DNA from: CAIVAT01 sp964455285
GTDB taxonomy: Bacteria > Bacteroidota > Bacteroidia > Bacteroidales > FEN-979
Length of the DNA: 34,513 bases
NCBI GenBank assembly: GCA_964455285.1
Contig: CAYVVG010000043.1
Span: 1 to 34,513, forward strand
Direction of reading: 5' to 3'
The notes under the pieces: generated by a model
What the model was told of the DNA's origin: nothing
What the model saw: the letters and a program-made list of their open reading frames with translations, nothing else
The model's database searches: none
Translations under genes and position numbers: made by a program
Part shown: positions 24,444 through 32,611 of the stretch, in pieces
How the letters are laid out: every line of letters begins with the position of its first letter
Position numbering within the stretch: position 1 is the first letter of the stretch

Positions 24444-26298
24444 ACAGTTCCATCCAGCGTTCGGTTTTTTGTTCGATGACCGGAAGGATCTCCCCCCAGC
24501 GCCTGGAAAGGGCCGTGAGTTCCTCTTCGACCAGGCTGCCCGACTGAAGTCCTGCCTCGATGGCTGCCTTTTCCGATTCCAGCGCGGCAATCTCGCTCTC
24601 GAGCGTCTCCAGTTCCCGCTTCTCTTTGAAAGTAAGCTTGTTGGCGGGAACGGATACCGGCCGGGGCGCCTCTTCCGGCCGGGGGGCCAACCGCTTTTTC
24701 AGCTGTTCGATCCGCTTCCTTTCGTCGTTCCATCCCTTGTATTGCGTGTAATTGCCCGGAAAATCCTTCACCTCCCCGTTGCCCCGGAAGACAAAGAGGT
24801 GATCGACGATCTTGTCGAGAAAGTACCGGTCGTGGGTCACTACCGCCACGCACCCGTCGAACGAGGCAAGGTACTCTTCCAGCACGTTGAGGGTGAGGAT
24901 GTCGAGGTCGTTGGTGGGCTCGTCGAGGATCAGGAAGTTGGGGCTGCGCATCAGCACGGTCACCAGGTACAGGCGGCGCCGCTCGCCCCCGCTCAGTTTG
25001 TACACCGGCTGATGCAGCGAATGGTAGGGGAACATGAAGTAGTTCAGGAAGGCGGCGGCGGAGATGGTGTCGCCGTTGCCGAGCCTGACCACCTCGGCGA
25101 TCTCCTTCACGATGTCGATCACAGCAGCCTGCCCGTCGAAATTCAGCCCCTCCTGCCGGTAATAGCCGAACTGGACCGTCTCGCCTTTCTGGATATGCCC
25201 TTTCTGCGGCCGAAGGGCGCCCGTGATGATATCGAGAAAGGTGGATTTCCCGGAGCCGTTCAGCCCGACAATGCCGACCTTTTCCCTGCGTTTAAAGGTG
25301 TGTGTGAAATTCTTAAGTATCGGCAGATCCCCCCAGGAAAAATCCACATCGTTGATCTCCAGTATCTTCCTGCCCATCCGCGATCCCTCGACATGGATGG
25401 TCATCCGCTCTTCGTAGAACCGTTTTGACGCCTGCTCCTCCAGTTCGAAAAAGCTGCCGATCCTCGCCTTGGCCTTGGTGGTGCGGGCCTTGGGCATGCG
25501 CCGCATCCACTCTCTTTCGGTGCGGAGAAGGTTGTGTGCCCGTTCCACCTCCTTGTTCCGGATATCCATCCGTTCGGCCTGCTTTTCAAGAAAATAAGAA
25601 TAATTGCCTTTATACCGGTATATTGCCGCATTCTCCATCTCCAGCACTTCGTCGCACACCCGGTCGAGGAAATAGCGGTCGTGGGTGACCATCAGCAGGG
25701 TCAGGCGGCTCCGCGAAAGATACTCCTCCAGCCATTCGATCATCTCCACGTCGAGGTGGTTGGTAGGCTCGTCGAGGATGAGGAATTCGGGCTCGGTGAT
25801 CAGCACCTTGGCCAGGGCTACCCGCTTCCTCTGTCCGCCCGACAGTTCACGCACTGGCTGGTTGAGGTCGGGAAGCCTGAGCTGGGTGAGGATCTGCCTC
25901 ACCCGGGTTTCGTACTCCCAGCCCCCGATCGCATCCATGGCGGCAATGGCCTGCTCGATGACCCCCTTGTCCTGGCCGCCGATCGCCTTTTCGTATTGAA
26001 GGATCGTATGCTGGATCTCGTTGGTATGCGACCAAACCTCTTCGAACACCGTCTTGCTGATGTCGAGATCCGGATCCTGCTTCAGGTAACCGAACGAATC
26101 GCGGCAAAAATGGGTCACCGTGCCCGCGTCGCAGGGCTCCAGACCGGCAATGATGTTCAGCAGGCTGGTCTTCCCGGCCCCGTTCCTCGCGATGAGGGCC
26201 ACCTTCTGCGACTGGCTCAGCACGAACGAGATGTTCTCGAAGAGGTTCTTCTCGCCGTAGGAACGGGCCAGGTTATCGACTTGCAGGATGGTGGACAT
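24427..26298 (-). CDS. ABC-F family ATPase, Uup-like
   Basis: The 623-residue soluble protein has two ABC domains. The first has ARNGAGKTSLLNIIAG and LSGGQRKRVALAKV followed by LILDEPTNHLD; the second has GLNGSGKSTFLDIITG and LSGGERRRLYLVTV followed by LILDEPTNDLD. There are no membrane segments. Between the domains lies the arginine- and glutamate-rich linker (AHNLLRTEREWMRRMPKAR), and the C terminus is a predicted coiled coil (KEKRELETLESEIAALESEK), typical of Uup. ABC-F proteins act on ribosomes, and Uup relatives also affect DNA stability. The ATG at 26298 follows a -7 box; the in-frame start at 26388 lies before the promoter and is rejected. Confidence 0.93.
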   Translation of the reverse strand: MSTILQVDNLARSYGEKNLFENISFVLSQSQKVALIARNGAGKTSLLNIIAGLEPCDAGTVTHFCRDSFGYLKQDPDLDISKTVFEEVWSHTNEIQHTILQYEKAIGGQDKGVIEQAIAAMDAIGGWEYETRVRQILTQLRLPDLNQPVRELSGGQRKRVALAKVLITEPEFLILDEPTNHLDVEMIEWLEEYLSRSRLTLLMVTHDRYFLDRVCDEVLEMENAAIYRYKGNYSYFLEKQAERMDIRNKEVERAHNLLRTEREWMRRMPKARTTKAKARIGSFFELEEQASKRFYEERMTIHVEGSRMGRKILEINDVDFSWGDLPILKNFTHTFKRREKVGIVGLNGSGKSTFLDIITGALRPQKGHIQKGETVQFGYYRQEGLNFDGQAAVIDIVKEIAEVVRLGNGDTISAAAFLNYFMFPYHSLHQPVYKLSGGERRRLYLVTVLMRSPNFLILDEPTNDLDILTLNVLEEYLASFDGCVAVVTHDRYFLDKIVDHLFVFRGNGEVKDFPGNYTQYKGWNDERKRIEQLKKRLAPRPEEAPRPVSVPANKLTFKEKRELETLESEIAALESEKAAIEAGLQSGSLVEEELTALSRRWGEILPVIEQKTERWMELYGKNA

Positions 26299-26315
26299 GG
26301 GCGGATCGGGGGTGA

Positions 26316-26323
26316 CAAAGGTA
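26316..26323 (-). promoter_or_regulatory. -7 promoter box for the ABC-F / aldehyde dehydrogenase operon
   Basis: TACCTTTG on the minus strand matches TAnnTTTG and lies 17 bases before the ATG at 26298. Confidence 0.5.
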
Positions 26324-26400
26324 GCATATCGGCCTGAAAAAGATGGGGCAGAAGTGGACGGCGAGCGGTTTTTTTCTAAATTTACCAAAAAAAAGAGGGG

Positions 26401-26967
26401 GTGTTACCGCTGCACAGTTACCTGGTGCTGGCGCTCTTCGCTGCGCTCGGCATTTTTTTCATCCTGCAGATCCTGTGGTTGAAACAGAATAGCGGTGAGG
26501 TGGCCGGCATTCCGTCGATCGACCGGTTCTATTTCGTGGCAGGCAAGGTCGCGATCCTTACAACCTGGGTCCTCTTTGTTCTTAAAGCGGTCAGTCCGGG
26601 AACCGGGTACATCCGATTTCCCGACAATGTTTCGTGGTTCGCCGTGGTGGTCCTGGCCGTAGGGGCTTCCCTGCTGGTCGCCTCGGCACTGTCGCTCGGA
26701 TCGTCCATGCGTTCCGGACTTCCGAGAACTTCTACGGCGCTGAAGACCCGTGGGATCTACCGCATCAGCCGCAACCCGATGTACCTGGGGCTGCACCTGA
26801 TCGCCTTGGCATCGTGCATCTACTTCCCCGACCTGATCAATGTATCCTTCACCATTTACGGGATCTATATTCACCATAAGATCATCCGGCACGAAGAGTT
26901 TTTCCTTCAGGAACGATTCGGCGCCGAATGGTTGATTTACAGCGCCAGGGTAAGCCGGTACCTGTAA
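26401..26967 (+). CDS. Isoprenylcysteine carboxyl methyltransferase / PEMT-like membrane protein
   Basis: The 188-residue protein has about four to five membrane helices (7-27, 44-62, 78-97, 127-145) and the family motif RGIYRISRNPMYLGLHL (117-133). It ends with HEEFFLQERFGAEWLIYSAR, the C-terminal part of the SAM-binding site in ICMT/PEMT enzymes. The family methylates small or lipid substrates at the membrane; bacterial members of this size are mostly uncharacterised. The start is a GTG after a purine-rich run (AAAAAAAGAGGGG). A weak box, TAAATTTA at 26377-26384, is the only promoter candidate. Confidence 0.82.
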   Translation: MLPLHSYLVLALFAALGIFFILQILWLKQNSGEVAGIPSIDRFYFVAGKVAILTTWVLFVLKAVSPGTGYIRFPDNVSWFAVVVLAVGASLLVASALSLGSSMRSGLPRTSTALKTRGIYRISRNPMYLGLHLIALASCIYFPDLINVSFTIYGIYIHHKIIRHEEFFLQERFGAEWLIYSARVSRYL

Positions 26968-27027
26968 AACCAGGGGATCCTCCGGTGAAGGAGAGAAACC
27001 CGGGAACCGAACAGTCACTTTAAAACA

Positions 27028-29124
27028 ATGTATATGAAAAAAGCTCCTCTCCTACTTCTGATGATCCTGATGGCCGGATTTTGGTCATGTAAGCCGGCCG
27101 GTGAAAAAGCGGCCGAAAAGCCCCTCATTGAGAAACCCGCTATCGAGCTGAAAAGCGATATCATGACTCCCGAAGTGCTGTGGAGTTTCGGCCGCCTGAG
27201 CGAACCGGAGCTCTCTCCCGACAAGAAAACGGTGCTCTACGGTGTATCCTATTACAGCATCGAACAGAACAAGGGCAACCGTGAACTGTACACCATCGGG
27301 GTTGCAGGCGGAGATCCTGTGAGGCTTACCACGACAAAGTTCAGCGAGAACCAGGCGATGTGGGCCCCCGACGGAAAGAAGATCACCTTCCTGTCGGCCG
27401 AAAGCGGCTCGATGCAGGTATGGCAGATGGATCCCGACGGGAAAAACCGGACCCAGCTCACCGCTGTGGAGAATGGTGTGAACGGTTACCGGATCTCGCC
27501 CGATATGAAAAAGATCCTGTTCATCGCCGATGTCCCGAAAGAAAAGAACCTCAAAGAGCTCTACGAAGGCCTCGACAAGGCGAGCGGCCGCATATACAAC
27601 GACCTGATGTACCGCCACTGGGATACCTGGGTCGAAAGCGCCAGCCATATCTTCGTAGCCGACCTCACCGCCGGCAAGGTCACTGGCGGGACCGACATCA
27701 TGGAGGGAGAGCCGTTCGAATCGCCGCTTGCGCCCTTCGGCGGGATGGAACAGATCAACTGGAGTCCCGACAGCAAGGTGATCGCCTATACCTGCCGCAA
27801 GAAAGCCGGGGTTGAATATGCCGTTTCGACCAACTCCGACATCTACCTGTACGACGTCGGGGCAAAGTCCACCGTCAACATCAGCGAGGGCATGATGGGG
27901 TACGACATTGCACCGGCCTTCTCTCCCGACGGGACCCGGATCCTGTGGCAAAGCATGGCCCGCGACGGGTATGAATCGGATAAGAACCGGCTGATCGTTT
28001 ATGACGTGGCCGCAAAAACCATCACCGATTACACGAAAGACTTCGACCAGAATGCCGAAGCGCTGGCCTGGGCCGACGACAGCAAAACCATCTGGTTCAT
28101 CAGCGACTACCACGCTACCGACGAGATCTACCGGCTCGACCTTGCCGGCGGAAAGATCGCGAAGATCACGGCCGGCATCCACAACTACACCGGGGTGATC
28201 CCTGCCGGCGACCGGCTCATCGCCTCCCGCGTCTCCATGTCGATGCCCGCCGAACTCTACTCAGTCGATCCGGCCAGCGGCAACGACACGCAGATCACCT
28301 TCACCAATAAGGAGCTGCTCGACAAGCTGACCATGGCCAGGGTGACCCAGCGCTGGATCAGGACCACCGACAACAAAGAGATGCATACCTGGGTCATCTA
28401 CCCGCCGCATTTCGACTCGACCAAACAGTATCCCACCCTGCTGTACTGCGAAGGTGGGCCCCAGAGCACCGTCAGCCAGTTCTGGTCCTACCGGTGGAAC
28501 TTCATGATGATGGCTGCCAACGGATATATCGTTGTGGCGCCCAACCGCCGCGGACTCCCCGGCTTCGGACAGGCATGGAACGAGCAGATCAGCGGCGACT
28601 ATGGCGGACAGAACATGAAGGATTACCTGAGCGCCATCGACGAGCTGGCCAAAGAACCCTATGTGAACAAAGACAAACTGGGGTGCGTGGGGGCCAGCTA
28701 CGGCGGCTTCTCGGTGTACTGGCTGGCCGGCAACCACAACAAGCGCTTCAAAGCCTTCATCGCGCACGACGGCATGTTCAACCTCGAGGCCCAGTACCTG
28801 GAGACCGAGGAGATGTGGTTCGTCAACTGGGACCTCGGCGGCCCCTTCTGGGATAAGAACAATGCCGTCGCCCAGCGTTCGTATGCCAACTCGCCCCACC
28901 GGTTCGTGCAGAACTGGGACACCCCCATCCTGTGCATCCACGGCGAACTCGATTACCGCATCGTGGCCACCCAGGGCATGCAGGCTTTCAACGCCGCCCG
29001 GTTACGCGGCATCCCTGCCCAGTTCCTGTACTTCCCCGACGAGAACCACTGGGTGCTCAAACCCCAGAACGGCATCCTCTGGCAGAGAACGTTTTACAAC
29101 TGGCTGGACAGGTGGCTGAAGTAG
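27028..29124 (+). CDS. S9-family serine peptidase (dipeptidyl-/acylaminoacyl-peptidase type), lipoprotein
   Basis: The 698-residue protein has an N-terminal hydrophobic stretch ending in a lipobox-like GFWSC (C21), so it is probably anchored in the envelope. Residues about 45-420 form a WD40/TolB-like beta-propeller with repeated SPD and WSPDSK turns. The C-terminal hydrolase has GASYGGF with nucleophile S557, GELDYRI with D642 and DENHWVL with H674, the order of the S9 prolyl oligopeptidase family. Such enzymes clip short peptides in amino-acid-fermenting Bacteroidota. The start ATG at 27028 and the ATG at 27034 are both possible. Confidence 0.94.
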   Translation: MYMKKAPLLLLMILMAGFWSCKPAGEKAAEKPLIEKPAIELKSDIMTPEVLWSFGRLSEPELSPDKKTVLYGVSYYSIEQNKGNRELYTIGVAGGDPVRLTTTKFSENQAMWAPDGKKITFLSAESGSMQVWQMDPDGKNRTQLTAVENGVNGYRISPDMKKILFIADVPKEKNLKELYEGLDKASGRIYNDLMYRHWDTWVESASHIFVADLTAGKVTGGTDIMEGEPFESPLAPFGGMEQINWSPDSKVIAYTCRKKAGVEYAVSTNSDIYLYDVGAKSTVNISEGMMGYDIAPAFSPDGTRILWQSMARDGYESDKNRLIVYDVAAKTITDYTKDFDQNAEALAWADDSKTIWFISDYHATDEIYRLDLAGGKIAKITAGIHNYTGVIPAGDRLIASRVSMSMPAELYSVDPASGNDTQITFTNKELLDKLTMARVTQRWIRTTDNKEMHTWVIYPPHFDSTKQYPTLLYCEGGPQSTVSQFWSYRWNFMMMAANGYIVVAPNRRGLPGFGQAWNEQISGDYGGQNMKDYLSAIDELAKEPYVNKDKLGCVGASYGGFSVYWLAGNHNKRFKAFIAHDGMFNLEAQYLETEEMWFVNWDLGGPFWDKNNAVAQRSYANSPHRFVQNWDTPILCIHGELDYRIVATQGMQAFNAARLRGIPAQFLYFPDENHWVLKPQNGILWQRTFYNWLDRWLK

Positions 29125-29126
29125 TA

Positions 29127-29153
29127 TACCCACCCCCCGGCCCCCTCCCTGCC
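29127..29153 (+). repeat. C-rich intergenic repeat, copy 1
   Basis: TACCCACCCCCCGGCCCCCT followed by CCCTGCC, directly after the S9 peptidase stop. A similar 25-base string stands at 34486-34510. CCGGC (29137-29141) and GCCGG (29151-29155) can pair. Confidence 0.6.
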
Positions 29154-29201
29154 GGCACCTACTCTATATACAAATAATATATTTCGATTATGTTTTATTG
29201 A

Positions 29202-29238
29202 TTTACCTTTCTTTTCCTTGGATGAAAAGAAAGGTAAA
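29202..29238. repeat. Perfect 15-bp inverted repeat
   Basis: TTTACCTTTCTTTTC and GAAAAGAAAGGTAAA are exact reverse complements separated by the 7-base loop CTTGGAT. The stem is AT-rich. It may act as a weak terminator or be a member of a dispersed palindrome family. Confidence 0.85.
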
Positions 29239-29295
29239 ACCAAAGAAAAATCACCGCTGTATGAAAACCAATGGAGCGGCCCCCCATGAATACTA

Positions 29296-29376
29296 GAACA
29301 ATCGATTAACGATCTGTGATTTCAGATCCGAATTACTTCACATATCAAAAATCGTTGATCGAGTATTCGATTGTTC
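29296..29376. repeat. Dispersed intergenic element with inverted-repeat ends, copy 1
   Basis: GAACAATCGA (29296-29305) and TCGATTGTTC (29367-29376) are exact inverted repeats bounding about 81 bp. The 20-base core AATCGATTAACGATCTGTGA (29300-29319), CAAAAATCG and TATTCGATTGTTC all recur in the same order at 34358-34455. Confidence 0.75.
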
Positions 29377-29447
29377 AATTTTTCTCCGGGGCATGGGGGT
29401 GGGGCGAAAAGATATATAAAATATTCGGGGTGGGTACTGAACACATC

Positions 29448-30218
29448 ATGGACAACATCGACAAGGCAGCGGAACTGCTGAAGAACTCCCGTTTCACCAC
29501 TGCGTTCACGGGGGCGGGGATCTCGGTCGAGAGCGGGATCCCTCCCTTCCGGGGGCCGGGGGGACTGTGGGAGAAGTACGATCCGTACACCCTCGACCTG
29601 CCTCATTTCCTGGCCGACCCGGCCGGCGCCTGGGTGCTGATCAAGGAGATCTTCTACGATTTTTTCGGGAAAGCGAAACCCAACAAGGCGCACCAGGTGC
29701 TGGCCCGGATGGAGCGTGAGAGCCTGCTGGCCCGCACCATCACCCAGAACATCGACAACCTTCACCAGGAGGCCGGCAGCCGCATCGTGTCGGAGTTTCA
29801 CGGCAATTCGAAGCGGCTCGTCTGCCTGCACTGCCACCGCGAGTATGGAGTGGCCGGCATCAGCCTGGACCACCTCCCCCCCACCTGCCGCGAGTGCGGA
29901 GGGGTGCTGAAACCCGGCTTCGTATTCTTCGGCGAGGCGATCCCGGCCCGGGCCCTGAGCGAATCGGCCGAGGCCGCCTCCTGGTCCGACGTGTTCCTCA
30001 TCATCGGCACCACCGGCGAGGTGATGCCGGCCAACCAGGTGCCGCGCATGGCCAGGGAGAACGGGGCTACGATCATCGAGATCAACCCCGAACCGTCGAA
30101 TTACACCCGTTCGGTGACGGATATTTTTTTACAGGGAAAAGCAACGGAGGTGATGCAGGCGCTGGAGGAGAGGCTATTTGCCCCGTCCCTGGATGATGAT
30201 CAGCACCGTGTAGATTAA
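29448..30218 (+). CDS. NAD-dependent protein deacylase, SIR2 family
   Basis: The 256-residue protein is a complete sirtuin: TAFTGAGISVESGIPPFRG (NAD site, 18-36), TQNIDNLHQEAG (99-110), the catalytic His in SEFHGN (H118), zinc cysteines CLHC (126, 129) and CREC (147, 150), IIGTTGEVMPAN and IEINPEPSN. It would remove acyl groups from lysines using NAD and release O-acyl-ADP-ribose. TGEVMPAN replaces the more usual GTS..V.PA pattern, a minor change. The ATG at 29448 starts directly before the sirtuin domain. The last 45 bp overlap the end of the convergent sugar transferase gene. Confidence 0.93.
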   Translation: MDNIDKAAELLKNSRFTTAFTGAGISVESGIPPFRGPGGLWEKYDPYTLDLPHFLADPAGAWVLIKEIFYDFFGKAKPNKAHQVLARMERESLLARTITQNIDNLHQEAGSRIVSEFHGNSKRLVCLHCHREYGVAGISLDHLPPTCRECGGVLKPGFVFFGEAIPARALSESAEAASWSDVFLIIGTTGEVMPANQVPRMARENGATIIEINPEPSNYTRSVTDIFLQGKATEVMQALEERLFAPSLDDDQHRVD

Positions 30219-31589
30219 TATCTTGAAATCCATCGCCAGCGACATGTTCTCGATGTAGAGCAGGTCGAACTTCAGCCGTTCCACCATCTGGTCGATGTTC
30301 TCGGCATAGCCGTATTTGACCTGCCCCCACGAAGTGATCCCGGGCTTCACCTTGTGCAGCAGGCGGTAATGGGGCGCCCGCTGCGTGATCAGGTCGATGT
30401 AATACTGGCGTTCGGGACGCGGTCCCACCAGGCTCATGTCGCCCTTCAGCACAGTGTAGAATTGCGGCACCTCATCGACCCGGAACTGTCGCAGGAACTT
30501 CCCGATGCGGGTGATGCGGGGGTCGTCCTTCGACGACAGTTGAGGCCCGTTGTCCTCGGCGTTGCGGTACATGGTGCGGAACTTGTGCATCAGGAATGGC
30601 TTTCCCTTGATCCCGATGCGTTCCTGCGAGAAGAATACGGGTCCCGGCGAAGTGATCTTGATCAGGATGGCGGTGATCAGCATCACCGGCGACAGGAGGA
30701 TCAGGCAGATCACCGAGATCACGAGGTCGAGGATGCGCTTGAGCGACATCTGCCAGTCGGGCATCAGGTCGGGGAAGATCTGGATCAGCGGGGCGTGGAA
30801 AATCGAAGTGGTCTTGACCGTCCCCATCAGGATATCCTGCATGGCCGGGATGATCTTGATCACCACGTCGGTATCCTCGAGCTGGGTGATGATCTTCTCG
30901 ACGGTATGATTCTCTGAATGTTCGATGGCGATGATCACCTCTTCGATGTTCAGTTCCATGACCAGCCGGTTCAGATCCTGGAGCTCGCCCAGGTGCGGGA
31001 TCGACTCCGCCAGCTTGTAGGTGGGGTACTGCTCGACGCTCACAAACCCCACGAACCTGTTGCCCGACGATTTCTCCTGGTTCTCGATCTCATGGTAGAT
31101 GGAGACGGCGTTCCCGTTGCTCCCAATGATGATGGTGTTGAACCCGATGATCTTGTGGTGGATCCGGTATGCCGTGCGCGAGGTCAGGATGAAGCGGGCC
31201 AGGCCGGTGAAGAAGAGATGCAACACGAAGAGGATGAGGAAGAACTCGACGTAGGTGCGCTGGTTGATGATCACGTCGTCAAGGATCAGCGAGAAAAAGA
31301 GCAGCGTCACCCCGATGAGGGAGATGAGGGCGGTTTGTCCGAACTCGCGCAGCCTCGCTTTCCGGTAGATCTTGCGGTAGGTGCCGATGAGGGTGTACAG
31401 GATCAGCCAGAAAACAGGGATGATGGTAACCCCCCAGTAGAGGTTGGGATCGCGCAGGATGGCCCCGGGATGGCTGAACACCCCCGGATCGACGGCGTAT
31501 TTGCGGTACACGAAAAACAGCGTCCAGGCCAGAAAAGCGGTCAGGAAGTCAGCGGCAACGTACCGTATGACCTGCACACGTTTGTTCAT
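30174..31589 (-). CDS. Undecaprenyl-phosphate sugar phosphotransferase (WbaP/WcaJ type)
   Basis: The 471-residue membrane enzyme would transfer a sugar phosphate from a nucleotide sugar to undecaprenyl phosphate, the first step of exopolysaccharide or O-antigen synthesis. Four N-terminal helices (about 9-29, 51-70, 86-104, 114-134) are followed by a Rossmann-like domain (NTIIIGSNGNA, 151-161), a fifth helix (286-310) and the catalytic domain: SPGPVFFSQERIGIKGKPF, MHKFRTMYRNAE, FRVDEVPQFYTVLKGDMSLV and GPRPE. The ATG at 31589 (MNKRVQVIRY) fits the family; ATGs at 31616 and 31613 are alternatives that would add nine or eight residues. No other glycan genes are adjacent. Confidence 0.92.
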   Translation of the reverse strand: MNKRVQVIRYVAADFLTAFLAWTLFFVYRKYAVDPGVFSHPGAILRDPNLYWGVTIIPVFWLILYTLIGTYRKIYRKARLREFGQTALISLIGVTLLFFSLILDDVIINQRTYVEFFLILFVLHLFFTGLARFILTSRTAYRIHHKIIGFNTIIIGSNGNAVSIYHEIENQEKSSGNRFVGFVSVEQYPTYKLAESIPHLGELQDLNRLVMELNIEEVIIAIEHSENHTVEKIITQLEDTDVVIKIIPAMQDILMGTVKTTSIFHAPLIQIFPDLMPDWQMSLKRILDLVISVICLILLSPVMLITAILIKITSPGPVFFSQERIGIKGKPFLMHKFRTMYRNAEDNGPQLSSKDDPRITRIGKFLRQFRVDEVPQFYTVLKGDMSLVGPRPERQYYIDLITQRAPHYRLLHKVKPGITSWGQVKYGYAENIDQMVERLKFDLLYIENMSLAMDFKILIYTVLIIIQGRGK

Positions 31590-31622
31590 TTCGATCGATC
31601 CCCGGTTTACCATCATCTCGCA

Positions 31623-32504
31623 CTACTTGTATGTGACCACCTTCAGGTTGTCGATCAGGACCGTTGCGCTGCTGACCCCGGAATCTTTCAGGGCCCGGAA
31701 ATAGACCCGGTAGGTGTACATGCCCGAATAGGCGTTCAGCGTGTTGGTCAGGTCGATATAGATCTTCTTCCATTGCCCGACTGTGGGGTTGAGGGTGATG
31801 ACCGGCGTCTGGTACAGGTACGTGGAGCCGTAAGTCACCACCCCGACTGTGAACGGGGCGGAAGTGTTGAAATTCATCTCGAGATATACTGCGGAGGCAG
31901 GGATGTTGTACTCCTGGTGCGTCTGGCATTCGATGATGGAGTGAGCCGTGTCGAGGACGATCATCCCCGAATGGTTCCCGTCGGGGAAGGTCAGCGGAGA
32001 GCCAGATTCGGTCTTTCCGACCCAGGCCGAACTGCCGTTGATCGTGTCGAGCGTCAGCCCCACGTCCTCGAAATCTTCGCGCCACACGAACCCGGCCGTG
32101 GACTTGTAGGTGGTATAGACAGTTCCGATCCTCGTGGTGCTGTCGGGCGTCAGGGTCACCTCCCTGACGATGGAGTTGTAATAGGGATAACTGACCCGCG
32201 TGGCGGCGATCCCGTTCTTCTTCACGCCGCTCCAAAGGGTTATTGTATGCTTGCCGGTCTTCAGCACGGGCATCCGTGCGGGCAACTCGAAGGCGCCGAG
32301 GAACTCGTCGTCGACATACACCCAAGCGTCGGTGATCTTATGTGACGCCGAACCCTGGGTAAAGTAGTCGGTCTTCAGGTAGATGGAATCGACGCTCAGG
32401 TAAGCGGGAACCGTTTGGTCGCCGGAGAACTTTTCACAGGAAGCCGTGATAAGAAGCAAAAACAGAAAAAGGGTGCACGTACGGCAAAACTTCCTGTAAA
32501 TCAT
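31623..32504 (-). CDS. Predicted lipoprotein of unknown function
   Basis: The 293-residue protein has a lipobox ITASC with acceptor C23; the mature form begins CEKFSGDQTVPAYLSVD. The rest is beta-rich. Residues about 40-125 (VDSIYLKTDYFTQGSASHKI, with DEFLGAFELPARMPVL) suggest one beta-sandwich domain, and about 140-290 another resembling a carbohydrate-binding jelly roll (WREDFEDVGLTLD... ATVLIDNLKVV). No named family is recognised. It is transcribed with the sugar transferase just downstream, so a role at the cell surface is plausible but unproven. Confidence 0.78.
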   Translation of the reverse strand: MIYRKFCRTCTLFLFLLLITASCEKFSGDQTVPAYLSVDSIYLKTDYFTQGSASHKITDAWVYVDDEFLGAFELPARMPVLKTGKHTITLWSGVKKNGIAATRVSYPYYNSIVREVTLTPDSTTRIGTVYTTYKSTAGFVWREDFEDVGLTLDTINGSSAWVGKTESGSPLTFPDGNHSGMIVLDTAHSIIECQTHQEYNIPASAVYLEMNFNTSAPFTVGVVTYGSTYLYQTPVITLNPTVGQWKKIYIDLTNTLNAYSGMYTYRVYFRALKDSGVSSATVLIDNLKVVTYK

Positions 32505-32579
32505 ATCATCATACTCGGTTGGATCACGGGAAACTGTAAGGATAACGGCGGGAAAATTCGGTTATTGTTCAAATGAAAA

Positions 32580-32587
32580 CAAAAGTA
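32580..32587 (-). promoter_or_regulatory. -7 promoter box for the lipoprotein / sugar transferase pair
   Basis: TACTTTTG on the minus strand matches TAnnTTTG, 75 bases before the lipoprotein ATG and 25 bases after the Gfo/Idh stop, giving an unusually long leader compared with other genes in the window. Confidence 0.45.
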
Positions 32588-32611
32588 ATGAACAGCTTAT
32601 GCACCCCGCTG

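Larger units (their letters stand above)
29125..29447. other. Gene-free region holding three kinds of repeat
   Basis: No gene is seen in these 323 bases. They hold a C-rich motif (29127-29153), a perfect 15-bp inverted repeat (29202-29238) and an element of about 80 bp bounded by 10-bp inverted repeats (29296-29376). The C-rich motif and the 80-bp element recur near 34358-34510. Base composition shifts from GC-rich to AT-rich across the region. The SIR2 frame can be extended upstream to 29316 through the element, but this is not taken as coding. Confidence 0.8.

Noticed and set aside
22863..24479. 538-codon open frame on the plus strand opposite the aldehyde dehydrogenase gene
   Set aside because: It is the antisense shadow of a clearly conserved enzyme; its translation is rich in His, Arg, Pro and Asp and lacks any domain pattern.
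29316..29447. Upstream extension of the SIR2 protein by 44 residues
   Set aside because: The extension is read from the repeated AT-rich element, and the sirtuin domain begins directly after the ATG at 29448.
30918..32345. 475-codon plus-strand frame across the sugar transferase and lipoprotein genes
   Set aside because: It crosses two real genes on the other strand and encodes an acidic, His-rich shadow protein.
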